Of a stretch of DNA of 64,000 nucleotides, positions 8,545 to 17,143 are shown piece by piece. Both the position numbers and the translations under genes were made by a program. Position 1 is the first letter of the stretch. Each line of letters begins with the position of its first letter. Under the pieces are notes generated by a model that worked only from the letters and a program-made list of their open reading frames with translations, had not been told where the DNA came from and searched no databases. The DNA is from Betaproteobacteria bacterium (GTDB taxonomy: Bacteria; Pseudomonadota; Gammaproteobacteria; Burkholderiales; Casimicrobiaceae): assembly GCA_027492485.1 (NCBI GenBank), contig JAPUER010000003.1:1-64000 (forward strand). The letters are read 5' to 3'.

Positions 8545-9474
8545 TCAGCCCGCTGCGGTTTTCCGGCCGTCGGCGGCGTCGCCACGCAAGCGTTCGGCGG
8601 CCTCGCGCACGGCCGCCGGCAGACGCGGCCCGAAGCCGATCAGATAGAGCGCATCCATCGCCACCACGCGCTTGTGCTTGCCGGCAGCGGTGAGCGCGAG
8701 TCCTGGCTGCTGCCACAGCTTGTCGATGCCGCCGAGCGCGGTGATGCCTTGCGTGGTGGTCAGAATCACGTCCGGCAGGGCGGCGACGATGGCCTCGGTG
8801 GTCATCGGCTTGTAGCCCTGCACACCGGCCAGCACGTTGCTCGAACCGGTCAAGCGGATGAAGGCGTCGGCCGCGGTGCCTTCGCCGGCCACCTGTGGCG
8901 TGCCGCTGTGCGACAGGATGAACAGCACGCGCGGTTTGCTGCGCTGCTGTGCGACATAGCGCTGGGCGTCCTGCATCTCCTGCGCGAGCTTTGCTTCCAG
9001 CGCCTTGCCGGCGGCGTCGCGGCCGAGTGCCGCGGCCACCACGCGCACCTTGTTGCGCAGTTCGTCGAACGAATGGTCGGCGCTGACCGTCTGGATGTTG
9101 ACTTTCGCCTCGCGCAACTGCGCGAGCACGTTGGCGGGGCCGGCTTCGTTGGTGGCGAGCAGCAGCGTCGGTCGCATCGACAGCACGCCTTCGGCGGACA
9201 ACTGCCGCATGTAACCGACCTTGGGCAGACGCAGCGCCGCCTCGGGGTAGAGACTGGTGGTGTCGACCGCCACCAGCGATTGCTCGCCGCCGAGCGCGTA
9301 GACGATCTCGGTCAGTGCGCCGCCGACGCTCACCACGCGTTGCGCGCTGGCCGTGGCCGGGTTCGCGGGCGTCTGCGCCTCGGCGCCAACGCCGCAGAGG
9401 CCGAGGCCGAGCGCGACGAGGGTGGACAGCCAGACCCGGCGCAGGCTGCGCTCGGGTTTCCGTTCGGCGCTCAT
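8545..9474 (-). CDS. hmuT: Periplasmic haem-binding protein
   Basis: This 309-residue class III substrate-binding protein (TroA/BtuF fold) delivers haem to HmuUV. It has a signal peptide (LVALGLGLCGVGAEA), then RVVSVGGALTEIVYALG and the LLLATNEAGP strand. A conserved Tyr in LYPEAALRLPKVGYM is a probable haem ligand, as in other HmuT proteins. Its ATG overlaps the hmuS stop by 4 bp, indicating translational coupling. Confidence 0.94.
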   Translation of the reverse strand: MSAERKPERSLRRVWLSTLVALGLGLCGVGAEAQTPANPATASAQRVVSVGGALTEIVYALGGEQSLVAVDTTSLYPEAALRLPKVGYMRQLSAEGVLSMRPTLLLATNEAGPANVLAQLREAKVNIQTVSADHSFDELRNKVRVVAAALGRDAAGKALEAKLAQEMQDAQRYVAQQRSKPRVLFILSHSGTPQVAGEGTAADAFIRLTGSSNVLAGVQGYKPMTTEAIVAALPDVILTTTQGITALGGIDKLWQQPGLALTAAGKHKRVVAMDALYLIGFGPRLPAAVREAAERLRGDAADGRKTAAG

Positions 9475-10544
9475 GCCGTGGCTTCCGACGGGATCGCGGC
9501 GAGCAGCGCGCGCCAGGCGTCGAGCTCGGCGATACCGGGCTTGCGTTTGCCGAAGAAAAAGGCGATGGCGTCGCCGTGCCGGTCGTAGATTTCCAGCGAG
9601 CTCACGATGCCGTCGGCGGTCGGCTTGCGCACCACCCAGCTTTGCGCGATCAGGTCTTCGCGCAGGTGCAGGTTGAACTCGGGGTCGAGCACGTTGACCC
9701 AGGGCCCCATGATCTGGACGTTGTTGACCAGCCCGGTGTGAATCTGGATGCAGCCGGGGTTTGGCACGAAGATCATGATCTCCAGCAGCGTCGCCGATGC
9801 CTGTTCGAGCACCTGGCGCGCGGCGGCATTGGGCACGCGGCGCGCATGTTCGGTGTCGGCCAGGCGCAAGCCCTGGGTGCGGGCAACGCCGAACTTGCGC
9901 AGCAAGCCGAAGAACTCGTGGGTGTCCTGCATGGCCTGCCAGGCGCTGCGGAAACCTTCGCCGTCGATTTCGGCGTCGGGCTTTTCTTCGCGGCGCGGCG
10001 CGGCCGGCGTGACCGCGATGCCCGGTGTCTGGTCGTCGGCCGCGAACCGGCGCGCCAGACCGGCGAACGCCGCGCCATCGGTGGTGCCGCGCTCGAACAC
10101 TTTGTGCACCGCGTTGCCCTGGGCATCGAAGAACTGCAGGCTGCGCGCGGTCTTGTCGTCGCTCTTTTCCTCGACGAAGAAGCCGTGCGCCCATTGCGCG
10201 TAGAAGATGCGCAGGTCGATGTCGGGGCCGAGCACCAGGCCAACGTGGCCGTCGACGCTGGCGTCGAGATAGGTGCCGTCGCGTTCGTGCACGGCGGCCT
10301 CGTTGCGGGTGAGCGCCATGACGTTGCCGGCGGTTGCCAGGACGGCGATCAGTTCCGGGAACGGGCCGTGGAGCCGCGTGGCGTGCAGCGCGTGCGCGCT
10401 GCCGACATGCGCGGCGATGGCTTCGCCCTCGCTGATGCCGAGTTCGCGGGCGGCATCGCGATGACGCATCCTGCGGTCGCGGCGCAAGCTCTGGAATTGG
10501 TCGCAGAGGGCGGACAGGTGATCGGTGGCGGATTCGACGAGCAT
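9471..10544 (-). CDS. hmuS: Haem-degrading / haem-trafficking factor HmuS
   Basis: This 357-residue HemS/ChuX-type protein with two repeated domains binds haem in the cytoplasm and passes or degrades it. The N-terminal half has LGISEGEAIAAHVG, typical of the family. The repeats DLRIFYAQWAHGFFVEE and EFNLHLREDLIAQSWVVRKP are the paired core strands. ATG 10544 is preceded by AGGAG, which is better than the TTG two codons upstream. Confidence 0.94.
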   Translation of the reverse strand: MLVESATDHLSALCDQFQSLRRDRRMRHRDAARELGISEGEAIAAHVGSAHALHATRLHGPFPELIAVLATAGNVMALTRNEAAVHERDGTYLDASVDGHVGLVLGPDIDLRIFYAQWAHGFFVEEKSDDKTARSLQFFDAQGNAVHKVFERGTTDGAAFAGLARRFAADDQTPGIAVTPAAPRREEKPDAEIDGEGFRSAWQAMQDTHEFFGLLRKFGVARTQGLRLADTEHARRVPNAAARQVLEQASATLLEIMIFVPNPGCIQIHTGLVNNVQIMGPWVNVLDPEFNLHLREDLIAQSWVVRKPTADGIVSSLEIYDRHGDAIAFFFGKRKPGIAELDAWRALLAAIPSEATA

Positions 10545-10574
10545 GTGCAACTCCTGGGCGGTCGGTGCGCGGGG

Positions 10575-10838
10575 TCAGTGAAGGGGGGCGTGCAGGCGCT
10601 GGTAAGCGACGATCTCGCCATAGCGTTCGGCGATGTTGCGGTCCCAGTCGCCCTGCAGCCGCTGGCAGAGGTCGCGCAGCGGCGGCGACAGATGCGGGCA
10701 GCCGGCGAGCAGTTCGAGATTGCGGCTGATCCGCTCGGCCACGCAGGTGCATTGCCGCGTCGGATACTGCGTCATCAGCGCCAGTGTGCCGGCGATCACC
10801 GGCTCGATCTCGGCGGGGTCTGCGAGCGCGGCCGGCAC
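10575..10838 (-). CDS. Small unknown protein of the haem operon
   Basis: This 87-residue protein starts at GTG 10838, immediately after the hmuR stop, and lies 30 bp before hmuS. It has no signal peptide. A central QCTCVAERISRN segment and a later CPHL supply four cysteines in all (with DLCQRL), so metal or cluster binding is possible but unproven. The sequence looks helical. Its position between receptor and HmuS suggests a role in haem handling. I do not recognise a named family. Confidence 0.7.
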   Translation of the reverse strand: MPAALADPAEIEPVIAGTLALMTQYPTRQCTCVAERISRNLELLAGCPHLSPPLRDLCQRLQGDWDRNIAERYGEIVAYQRLHAPLH

Positions 10839-10839
10839 G

Positions 10840-13095
10840 CTAGAACTCCACCTTGAGACCGAGCGAGAACGCGCGGCCCGGCTGGGTGAAGGAATCGAGA
10901 ATGGTCGAGGTCGAAGCCAGGCCCTGCACGTCGCTCCAGTTCCAGTATTTCTTGTTGGTGATGTTGGTGACGGCGGCGGTCAGCTTGGCGTGTTTATGGA
11001 AACGCCAGTAGCCGTTGAGATCGAGCGTGGTCGCCGCCGGCGGCCGGAACTGGGTGGCCGGCGTCACGTCGGCGAGGCGCTTGCCCGCGCTGTACGAGAC
11101 GAGCAGGTCGGCGCCGTAGCTGGCGTCGCTGCTGAGGTAGCCGACACCGCCGATCACCCGCAGCGGGTTGACCGTCAGCAGCGGCGAGCTGACGCCCTGC
11201 GTATCCTGGGTGCCCTTGGTGTAGGCGGCCGCGGCGTTGACCGACCAATTTTTGCCGATGTCGTAGCGAAGCTTCGCCTCGACGCCGCGGATGCGCACCT
11301 TGCTCAGGTTGACGAACTGGTAGAGGGCGGGATTCGCGGCCGTGAAGTTGCCCGCAACCAGCACCTGCTCGATGAAGTCCTTGTAGTTGCCGGCATAAGC
11401 CGCCGCCTCGTAGGTCAGAGCGCCGCTCAGCTTGCGGATGCCCACTTCGGCGGTGACATTGGTCTCGGGTTTGAGGTTCGGATTGGCGATCGACTGATAG
11501 TTCGACACCACGTTGCTGAAGCCCTGATTGACCTGGCTCGGGGTCGGGGCCTTGTAGCCGGACGCCAGATTGGCGAAGGCGGAGACGCCGTCGCCGAATT
11601 TCCAGACCAGACCGAGCTTGGGCGTGACGTGCGAACCGTTCGATGCGGCCGGCACGCCGCTTGGGTATTGCGTGCTGGCTTCGGGCTTGAGTGCGTAGTG
11701 GTCGTAGCGCAGCGCGGGAACCAGCAGGATGCGGTTGTTGGCGAAGCCGATCTCGTCCTGGATGAAGGCGCCGATCAGGTCGTAGCCGGTGTCCGGAAAG
11801 CGCTTGATCGGAAAGGTTTCGCCGGCCGGCGGCAGCGTGCCGGTGGCGTTGCCGACCGACTCGCTCCACGAGGCGTCGACGCCGTAGACGATGCGGTGGC
11901 TGACCGCGCCCGCCAGCTCTTTCTCGGCCTGCGCCGACAGGCCGTTGACGCGCTCGACGTAGTTCTGGTCGCGCAGGCGTTGCACGCCGTTGCTGCGGTT
12001 TTCGGTCGCGAACTGCCGCGTGCGGCCATCCTGCGAGTAGACGGCCCATTGCAGGCGATCGGCGAAGCTCGTGTTGAGGCCGTCGACCGTGTGTTGTACG
12101 GTGGCGCGATTGCGGTCGCTGTCGTCGGCGGCGAGCAGGCTGGACACCACCACCGTGGTGGAGCCGGCGACCGCAATGCGGCCGGTGAGCACGTCGGTAT
12201 CGGTGCTGCGGCGCACTTTCTCCAGCGTTACCGCAATGCGCTGCTGCGGATCGAGGCGATACACCCATTTCAGCAGTGCGCCGTCGCCGGTGGCGTCCGC
12301 CGGGTTGGGCATGGTGCGCGCGCTGCCGGTGCCGCCGACGGTGCCGAAATTCTTCAGCTCGTGCCCTTCTTTGTGATTGACGACGGCCATCATTTCGAGC
12401 CGGTCGAAGCGGGCGGCGGCCGACAGCGTTGCGCTGACCGTCTTGTCGTCGCTGCTGTAAGCGCCGGCGGCCGACGCATAACTGTTGCCGCCGAACTTGC
12501 GCAGCAGGTCGGACGGATCGCGGGTGAAGAAGCTGACCGCACCGGCGAGGCCGTCGCTGCCGTAGAGCGCCGATGCCGGACCGCGCAGTATTTCGACGCG
12601 CGAAACGGCGGAGACGTCGAGATAGTCGCCGCGGCCCATGTTGGTGGCGCCGAAGCTGAAGGCGCCGGGGATGCGGATGCCATCGACCTGGACCAGCACG
12701 CGGTTGCCGTCGATGCCGCGGATGTTGAAGCCCGCATTGCCGTCGCGGCCGGTGCCGGCGCCGGCGGCCGTAAAGCGCGCCGGCTGGCGGCGCACGGTCA
12801 CGGCAGGCTCCTCGCGCACCAGATCCCTGATGTCTTCGATGCGCTTGTTCTCGATGTCCTCGCCGGTGATCACGGTCACCGTCGCCGGCACGTCCTCGTT
12901 GGCGCGGGCGCTGCGCGAGCCGGTCACGACGACCGGCACCACGCGCTGGGCGAGCTGGGTTTCGCCGGCCACCGGTGCCGACTGCGCCGCAGCGAACGGG
13001 GCGGCGAGGCCGAACGTGGACAAAACGGCCAGCGCCACGGCGCTGGGCTTGAACAGGGGAACAGGGGCGCTTGATATCGCAGAGGTGAGTCGCAT
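10840..13095 (-). CDS. hmuR: TonB-dependent haem/haemoglobin receptor
   Basis: This 751-residue outer-membrane beta-barrel has a signal peptide ending AAPFAAAQ, a TonB-box-like VVPVVVTGSR, a plug domain (ITGEDIENKR, IRGIDGNRVLV, RVEILRGPASALYGSDGLAG) and a barrel with the NPNLKPET motif of haem receptors. An FRPP stands where the FRAP motif is expected. The C-terminus ends in Phe (LGLKVEF), as barrel proteins do. It is the first gene of the hmu operon, with a Fur box about 200 bp upstream. Confidence 0.95.
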   Translation of the reverse strand: MRLTSAISSAPVPLFKPSAVALAVLSTFGLAAPFAAAQSAPVAGETQLAQRVVPVVVTGSRSARANEDVPATVTVITGEDIENKRIEDIRDLVREEPAVTVRRQPARFTAAGAGTGRDGNAGFNIRGIDGNRVLVQVDGIRIPGAFSFGATNMGRGDYLDVSAVSRVEILRGPASALYGSDGLAGAVSFFTRDPSDLLRKFGGNSYASAAGAYSSDDKTVSATLSAAARFDRLEMMAVVNHKEGHELKNFGTVGGTGSARTMPNPADATGDGALLKWVYRLDPQQRIAVTLEKVRRSTDTDVLTGRIAVAGSTTVVVSSLLAADDSDRNRATVQHTVDGLNTSFADRLQWAVYSQDGRTRQFATENRSNGVQRLRDQNYVERVNGLSAQAEKELAGAVSHRIVYGVDASWSESVGNATGTLPPAGETFPIKRFPDTGYDLIGAFIQDEIGFANNRILLVPALRYDHYALKPEASTQYPSGVPAASNGSHVTPKLGLVWKFGDGVSAFANLASGYKAPTPSQVNQGFSNVVSNYQSIANPNLKPETNVTAEVGIRKLSGALTYEAAAYAGNYKDFIEQVLVAGNFTAANPALYQFVNLSKVRIRGVEAKLRYDIGKNWSVNAAAAYTKGTQDTQGVSSPLLTVNPLRVIGGVGYLSSDASYGADLLVSYSAGKRLADVTPATQFRPPAATTLDLNGYWRFHKHAKLTAAVTNITNKKYWNWSDVQGLASTSTILDSFTQPGRAFSLGLKVEF

Positions 13096-13290
13096 TGCCA
13101 GAATCCAGAAGGCCTAAAAAAGGCCGCTTCGCTGGCTAGTGCGCCGGAGTGCGGTGGCGCTTGACTTGCGAGAGGCGGTACCACCCGTCGAAGGTTTGTC
13201 ATCTTCCGGGCGACGGGATCAGATCAGCGGATACCTGCGTCGTGACAAAAAATGGAGGAGAGGGTCCGCCGCGCTGATAAAGCAATCATA

Positions 13291-13310
13291 ACGCGAATGA
13301 TTCGCAATTG
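13291..13310 (-). promoter_or_regulatory. Fur box upstream of hmuR
   Basis: GCGAATGATTCGC at 13293-13305 is a perfect palindrome about the central T/G. It lies about 200 bp before hmuR, in the otherwise empty 13096-13423 stretch. Confidence 0.8.
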
Positions 13311-13423
13311 CAAACTTGTAATCGACGATAGGCTCCGGCCGACGCCAAGAGGTCAGCAACGTAGCGTGGCCACGTAGCGGCGTGCCGGCGTCGAGATCAC
13401 GTTCGGCGTGCTCGCCGCGCCGG

Positions 13424-14638
13424 TCACAGCGCCTCGGCGCAGGCCGCCGCGCTGGCCCAGGCCCACTGGAAGTTGTAGCCACCCAGCCAGCCGGTGACGT
13501 CGACCACTTCGCCGATGAAATGCAGCCCCGGCACTTGCCGCGCCTCCATCGTCTGCTGCGACAGCGCGCGGGTATCGACGCCGCCGAGCGTGACTTCGGC
13601 CTTTTTGTAGCCGAGCGTGCCGGAAGGGCGCAGCGACCAGCGCTTCAGTTGCGCGGCGACGGCATCGAGCTCTGCCCGCGTCCATTGCGCCAGCGCTTTG
13701 CCGCCCGCCTCGGGCGCATGCGCGTGCGCCCAGGCGTCGGCGAGCCGCTGCGGCAGGCGCTCGGCCAGCGCTTTCGCGAAGGCCGGTGCGCCGCCCTTGC
13801 GTGCGCGCAGTTGCGTCAGCCACTCTGCGGCATCGGTGTCGGGCAGCAGATCGAAATGCACCTGCGCGCCGGGCGTCCAGTAGTTCGAGATTTGCAGCAC
13901 CGCCGGGCCGGAGAGGCCGCGATGCGTCAGCAGCGCCGCTTCGCGAAACGCAGCGTTGTCATCGTCGCAGGTGGCAACGGTGTCGAAGCTGACGCCGGAG
14001 AGCATGCCGTAGCGTTCAAGATCGGGCGCGTCCAGCGCGAGTGGCACCAGCCCCGGCGCCAGCGGCGTCACCGGCACGGCAAACTGTCTGGCCACCTCGT
14101 AGCCAAACGCGGTGGCGCCGGTGGCCGGGATCGACAGCCCGCCGGTGGCGATGACCAGCTTCGGCGCGGTCAGCGCGCCATTGGCGGTGTTGAGGCGAAA
14201 CGATGCTGCCGCGGCCGGCCCGGCGACGCGTTCGATGCCCTGCACCGGCAGCGGATGCAGCAACTGCACGCCGCCGCGCGCGCATTCGTCGAGCAGCATG
14301 TCGATGACCTGCTGTGAAGCGCCGTCGCAGAACAATTGCCCAAGCGTCTTTTCGTGAAACGCGATGCGGTGTTTGTCGACCAGCGCGATGAAATCCTGCG
14401 GCGTGAAGCGCGCCAGCGCCGAGCGGCAGAAATGCGGGTTGTGCGACAGATAGTTGGCCGGGCCGGCGCCGACATTGGTGAAGTTGCAGCGGCCGCCGCC
14501 AGAGATGCGAATCTTCTCGCCGATGCGTTCGCCGTGGTCGATCAGCACCACGCGGCGCCCGCGCTGGCCCGCCCGCGCCGCGCAGAACAGGCCGGCGGCG
14601 CCGGCGCCGATAATGATGGCGTCGAAGTTTCCGCTCAT
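13424..14638 (-). CDS. BaiN/YhiN-type NAD(P)/FAD-dependent oxidoreductase
   Basis: This 404-residue flavoprotein has an N-terminal Rossmann motif (IIIGAGAAGLFCAARAG), then RISGGGRCNFTNV, the hallmark of the BaiN/HI0933 family. The C-terminus has GYKKAEVTLGGVDT and FIGEVVDVTGWLGGYNFQ. The physiological substrate of most members is unknown. The start at ATG 14638 gives the standard N-terminus. The upstream open frame (to 14731) runs into the divergent gene's leader and is not used. Confidence 0.93.
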   Translation of the reverse strand: MSGNFDAIIIGAGAAGLFCAARAGQRGRRVVLIDHGERIGEKIRISGGGRCNFTNVGAGPANYLSHNPHFCRSALARFTPQDFIALVDKHRIAFHEKTLGQLFCDGASQQVIDMLLDECARGGVQLLHPLPVQGIERVAGPAAAASFRLNTANGALTAPKLVIATGGLSIPATGATAFGYEVARQFAVPVTPLAPGLVPLALDAPDLERYGMLSGVSFDTVATCDDDNAAFREAALLTHRGLSGPAVLQISNYWTPGAQVHFDLLPDTDAAEWLTQLRARKGGAPAFAKALAERLPQRLADAWAHAHAPEAGGKALAQWTRAELDAVAAQLKRWSLRPSGTLGYKKAEVTLGGVDTRALSQQTMEARQVPGLHFIGEVVDVTGWLGGYNFQWAWASAAACAEAL

Positions 14639-14670
14639 GCCGTGAATGTAGCGGGCATACACTGCGGCGC

Positions 14671-15123
14671 ATGAAAACGCTGATTCCGCCACCGCTGGTC
14701 GTGGCCATCTTCGCCGCGGCAATGTGGGCACTGGCGCGCTGGCTCGACGGCGGCCGCTTTGCTTTTGCCGGCCAGTCCGCGCTGGCGGTAGCGCTGCTGC
14801 TTGCCGCCGCCGGTCTGATGCTCGCCGCGCTGCTGGCTTTCCGGCGAGCGCGGACCACCGTCAATCCGATGCGCCCGGCCCGCGCGACGCGGCTGCTGAC
14901 GGATGGCGTCTACGCGTGGTCGCGCAATCCGATCTACGTCGCCGATCTGCTCGCGCTCGTCGCCATCGCGATCTGGTTGGGGCAGGCGGCGGGCTTTGCG
15001 CTGCTGCCGTTGTTCGTGCTCTATCTCAACCGTTTTCAGATCGAACCGGAGGAGGAGGCGCCGACCCGGCTGTTTGGCGACGACTACCGGCAGTATTGCG
15101 CCGGCGTGCGGCGCTGGTTGTGA
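14671..15123 (+). CDS. Isoprenylcysteine methyltransferase-family membrane protein
   Basis: This 150-residue protein has about four membrane segments. It carries the ICMT/phospholipid-methyltransferase signature: GVYAWSRNPIYVADLL, then EPEEEAPTRLFGDDYRQYC. Bacterial members are SAM-dependent methyltransferases of mostly unknown substrate. It is divergent from the BaiN-like gene with a 32-bp gap. Palindromic element copy 3 follows. Confidence 0.9.
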   Translation: MKTLIPPPLVVAIFAAAMWALARWLDGGRFAFAGQSALAVALLLAAAGLMLAALLAFRRARTTVNPMRPARATRLLTDGVYAWSRNPIYVADLLALVAIAIWLGQAAGFALLPLFVLYLNRFQIEPEEEAPTRLFGDDYRQYCAGVRRWL

Positions 15124-15159
15124 GGGCGTCGCCGGCGAACTTGGCGCCCCGGGCGCTAT

Positions 15160-15277
15160 TGGCTTTTCGCTGGAAGCGTTATCTTGATTGGGCTCAGGCC
15201 GCAGAAATTCAATAAGTCGACTTTCGATAAAAACGCGCTATGAGCCCATATTGAATGGCGCTTTCACCAAAAAGCTG
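15160..15277. repeat. 118-bp palindromic element, copy 3
   Basis: The left end is TGGCTTTTCG and the right end CAAAAAGCTG. AGTCGACTTTCGATAA begins at 15215, 55 bp from the left end. The copy is intergenic between two plus-strand genes. Confidence 0.9.
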
Positions 15278-15304
15278 TAATTGCGCAAAGCTACAATTCG
15301 CGTC

Positions 15305-15550
15305 GTGACTACCCCTGCTCCACCTTCTCAGCCCGCCGCGCCCGTCAATCATCTGCGCTGCGTCGGCCACGCCATTCGCACCATCTTTCGCGTGCTGCCT
15401 GCCCTGGGCCGCGCCAGCGATCACGTCAACGCGCCGCCGGGGCTGGGCGTCCGGCATTTCGTGGTGGCCGGCGTGATCTGCGCCGTTCTGCTGGTGGGCA
15501 GCATCGTCGGCGCCGTCAGCGTGATCCTGAACCTGGTGACCCGCCACTGA
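15305..15550 (+). CDS. Small putative membrane protein
   Basis: This is an 81-residue reading from GTG 15305. A TTG at 15281, at the edge of repeat copy 3, would add eight residues. The C-terminal third is one strong hydrophobic segment (FVVAGVICAVLLVGSIVGAV). The N-terminal part is Pro-rich, then basic. The last 35 bp overlap the end of the convergent AhpD-like gene. No family is recognised. Confidence 0.45.
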   Translation: MTTPAPPSQPAAPVNHLRCVGHAIRTIFRVLPALGRASDHVNAPPGLGVRHFVVAGVICAVLLVGSIVGAVSVILNLVTRH

Positions 15551-15950
15551 TGCCGGTGTCGAACACCGCGTCGACTGGCACTTGCAGACCGTTGGCGAGG
15601 TGATTGGTTTTCGCTGCGAGCGCCACGATCGCGAGCAGTTCGGCATGCTGTGCGGCGGTCATGCCCTTTGCCCTGGCTGCCGCGGTGTGCGAATGCACGC
15701 AGTAGCTGCACGAATTGGCGATCGACACCGCGATGTAGATCATCTCCTTGGCCAGCGGATCGAGCGTGGTCGGCGTCGCCATCAGCGCCTTCACCTCGGC
15801 CCAAGTGGTCTCCAGCAGCGCCGGATCGAACGCCAGCGAGCGCCACAGGTTGTTGATGAAGTCCGTCTTGCGCGTCATGCGGATGTCGTCGAAGACAGCC
15901 TTCACGCGCGGGTCGGATTCGGGGTTGGCGAGGGGTTGGGTGGTGGCCAT
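15516..15950 (-). CDS. Carboxymuconolactone decarboxylase/AhpD-family protein
   Basis: This 144-residue helical protein carries the redox motif SCSYCVHSH, with two cysteines and a following His as in AhpD-like peroxidase-associated proteins. The CMD decarboxylase lineage lacks this Cys pair, so a thiol redox role is more likely than decarboxylation. It has no signal peptide. It lies next to the higBA toxin-antitoxin pair without obvious linkage. Confidence 0.88.
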   Translation of the reverse strand: MATTQPLANPESDPRVKAVFDDIRMTRKTDFINNLWRSLAFDPALLETTWAEVKALMATPTTLDPLAKEMIYIAVSIANSCSYCVHSHTAAARAKGMTAAQHAELLAIVALAAKTNHLANGLQVPVDAVFDTGISGGSPGSGSR

Positions 15951-15987
15951 GTCGGGTCAAATTCCGGAATCGGTATCAATCGGTCAA

Positions 15988-16356
15988 TCAGGCAACGGAT
16001 TCTGCGATCAGCACGCTCGCCGGGATACCGAGATTGCGATGCAACCGTCGGATCATCGCCAGCGTCAACGGGCGCTTGCGGTTGAGGATTTCGTAGACAC
16101 GGTTGCGCTTGCCGATCATCGGCTCCAGGTCCTTCACCGACAAACCGCTTTGCTCCATGCGGAATTTGATCGCCTCCACCGGATCGGGCGAGCCGACGGG
16201 AAAGTGCTTCGCCTCATACGCCTGCACTAGCGTGGCGAGAACATCCAGACGATCACCCGCCGGCGTGCCGGATTTGGGATCAGACTCCATCAAGGCTGAA
16301 ATTTCCTTGAGCGTGGTCTTATAGTCTTCGCGGGTGTGAATGGGTCGGATGTTCAT
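15988..16356 (-). CDS. higA: HigA-type antitoxin
   Basis: This 122-residue protein has a C-terminal HTH (SVKDLEPMIGKRNRVYEIL and RPLTLAMIRRLHRNLGIP). It neutralises HigB and represses its own promoter. A GGGAGAG precedes ATG 16356. It lies 17 bp after higB, in the toxin-first order typical of hig loci. Confidence 0.93.
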   Translation of the reverse strand: MNIRPIHTREDYKTTLKEISALMESDPKSGTPAGDRLDVLATLVQAYEAKHFPVGSPDPVEAIKFRMEQSGLSVKDLEPMIGKRNRVYEILNRKRPLTLAMIRRLHRNLGIPASVLIAESVA

Positions 16357-16373
16357 GTGCTCTCCCTGGTTCA

Positions 16374-16676
16374 TCAGGCTTGCTCAACAGTTTCTGCGTC
16401 TACGGCGTCGTATTCCCGGTGGGTACCGACGAACTTGACGTAAACGATCTGTAATTGGTAAGCAACGGCCACGATAAGACGGTAGTCATTGCCCTTGATA
16501 TTGAAGACGACGCGTCGATTCTTCAACACGCTGGCACTGCGGTATTGCTGCTTGATGTCTGCCGGCTGCGCCCAGGACGCATTCGTTGCTTCTTCATGCC
16601 ACGCCTTCAGCGGCTGTTCGGCATCGGGATGACGCTGCCAGAAGGATCGAAGCGTTGAAACCGCTATGACTCGCAT
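16374..16676 (-). CDS. higB: HigB-type mRNA interferase toxin
   Basis: This 100-residue RelE-superfamily toxin cleaves mRNA on the ribosome. The sequence matches the HigB pattern throughout: RSFWQRHPDAEQPLKAW, SASVLKNRRVVFNI, YRLIVAVAY and KFVGTHREYD. The start at ATG 16676 gives the canonical MRVIAVSTLRSFW. The 12 upstream in-frame residues are rejected. Confidence 0.95.
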   Translation of the reverse strand: MRVIAVSTLRSFWQRHPDAEQPLKAWHEEATNASWAQPADIKQQYRSASVLKNRRVVFNIKGNDYRLIVAVAYQLQIVYVKFVGTHREYDAVDAETVEQA

Positions 16677-16750
16677 CAATGGCAGTTTAGTCCCAAAATG
16701 GGACTGGCGCAAGCACTAAAACCCCAGCCGCGAAGTGCGACAGTGAACCA

Positions 16751-16780
16751 CTGCAGGAGCGGGCTTGCCCGCGATCAAGG
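16751..16780. repeat. Single REP-like half
   Basis: CTGCAGGAGCGGGCTTGCCC with its own short stem resembles one arm of the REP doublets at 34465 and 60229. It lies between higB and phd. Confidence 0.5.
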
Positions 16781-16843
16781 CAGAACACACCAACATGGAC
16801 GAGGATAGTCTGCGGGCAACTGTGCGCAGATGGTCTGCCTGAT

Positions 16844-16865
16844 AAACTAGTCAGATAACTGGTTT
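16844..16865. promoter_or_regulatory. Candidate operator of phd-vapC
   Basis: AAACTAGT and ACTGGTTT form an 8-bp inverted repeat with one mismatch and a 6-bp spacer. It ends 16 bp before the antitoxin ATG, where a Phd autorepressor would bind. Confidence 0.4.
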
Positions 16866-16881
16866 GATAAGCGAGGCTGTC

Positions 16882-17139
16882 ATGCATACATGGCCAGTAC
16901 AGGATGCAAAGGCGCGATTCAGCGAATTTCTCGAAACCTGCTTGTCCGAAGGGCCGCAGATGGTGACCAAACGTGGCGCGGAAGCGGCTGTTCTGGTTCC
17001 GGTGTACGAATGGCGGCGCCTGCAACGCGCCGCCCGGCCGTCGCTCAAGCAATTGCTGCTCACCGACGACGCCCGCAGCGAATTGATTGTGCCGGTGCGT
17101 GGACGCGTCCGGCGCCGCCCGGTGCCGACAGTCGGTTGA
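16882..17139 (+). CDS. Phd/YefM-family antitoxin
   Basis: This 85-residue protein starts MHTWPVQDAKARFSEFL, the typical Phd DNA-binding N-terminus, with VTKRGAEAAVLVPVYEW following. The C-terminal tail that would clamp the toxin is basic. GCGAGG precedes the ATG. It lies four bases before the PIN toxin gene, in one operon. Confidence 0.93.
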   Translation: MHTWPVQDAKARFSEFLETCLSEGPQMVTKRGAEAAVLVPVYEWRRLQRAARPSLKQLLLTDDARSELIVPVRGRVRRRPVPTVG

Positions 17140-17143
17140 TGCG

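Noticed and set aside
8334-8585. Small Cys-containing frame between hmuT and hmuU
   Set aside because: It overlaps the end of hmuT, has no ribosome site and looks like a spacer translation. It is left unannotated.
10633-13074. 813-codon plus-strand frame opposite hmuR
   Set aside because: Antisense shadow of the receptor gene. No domains visible.
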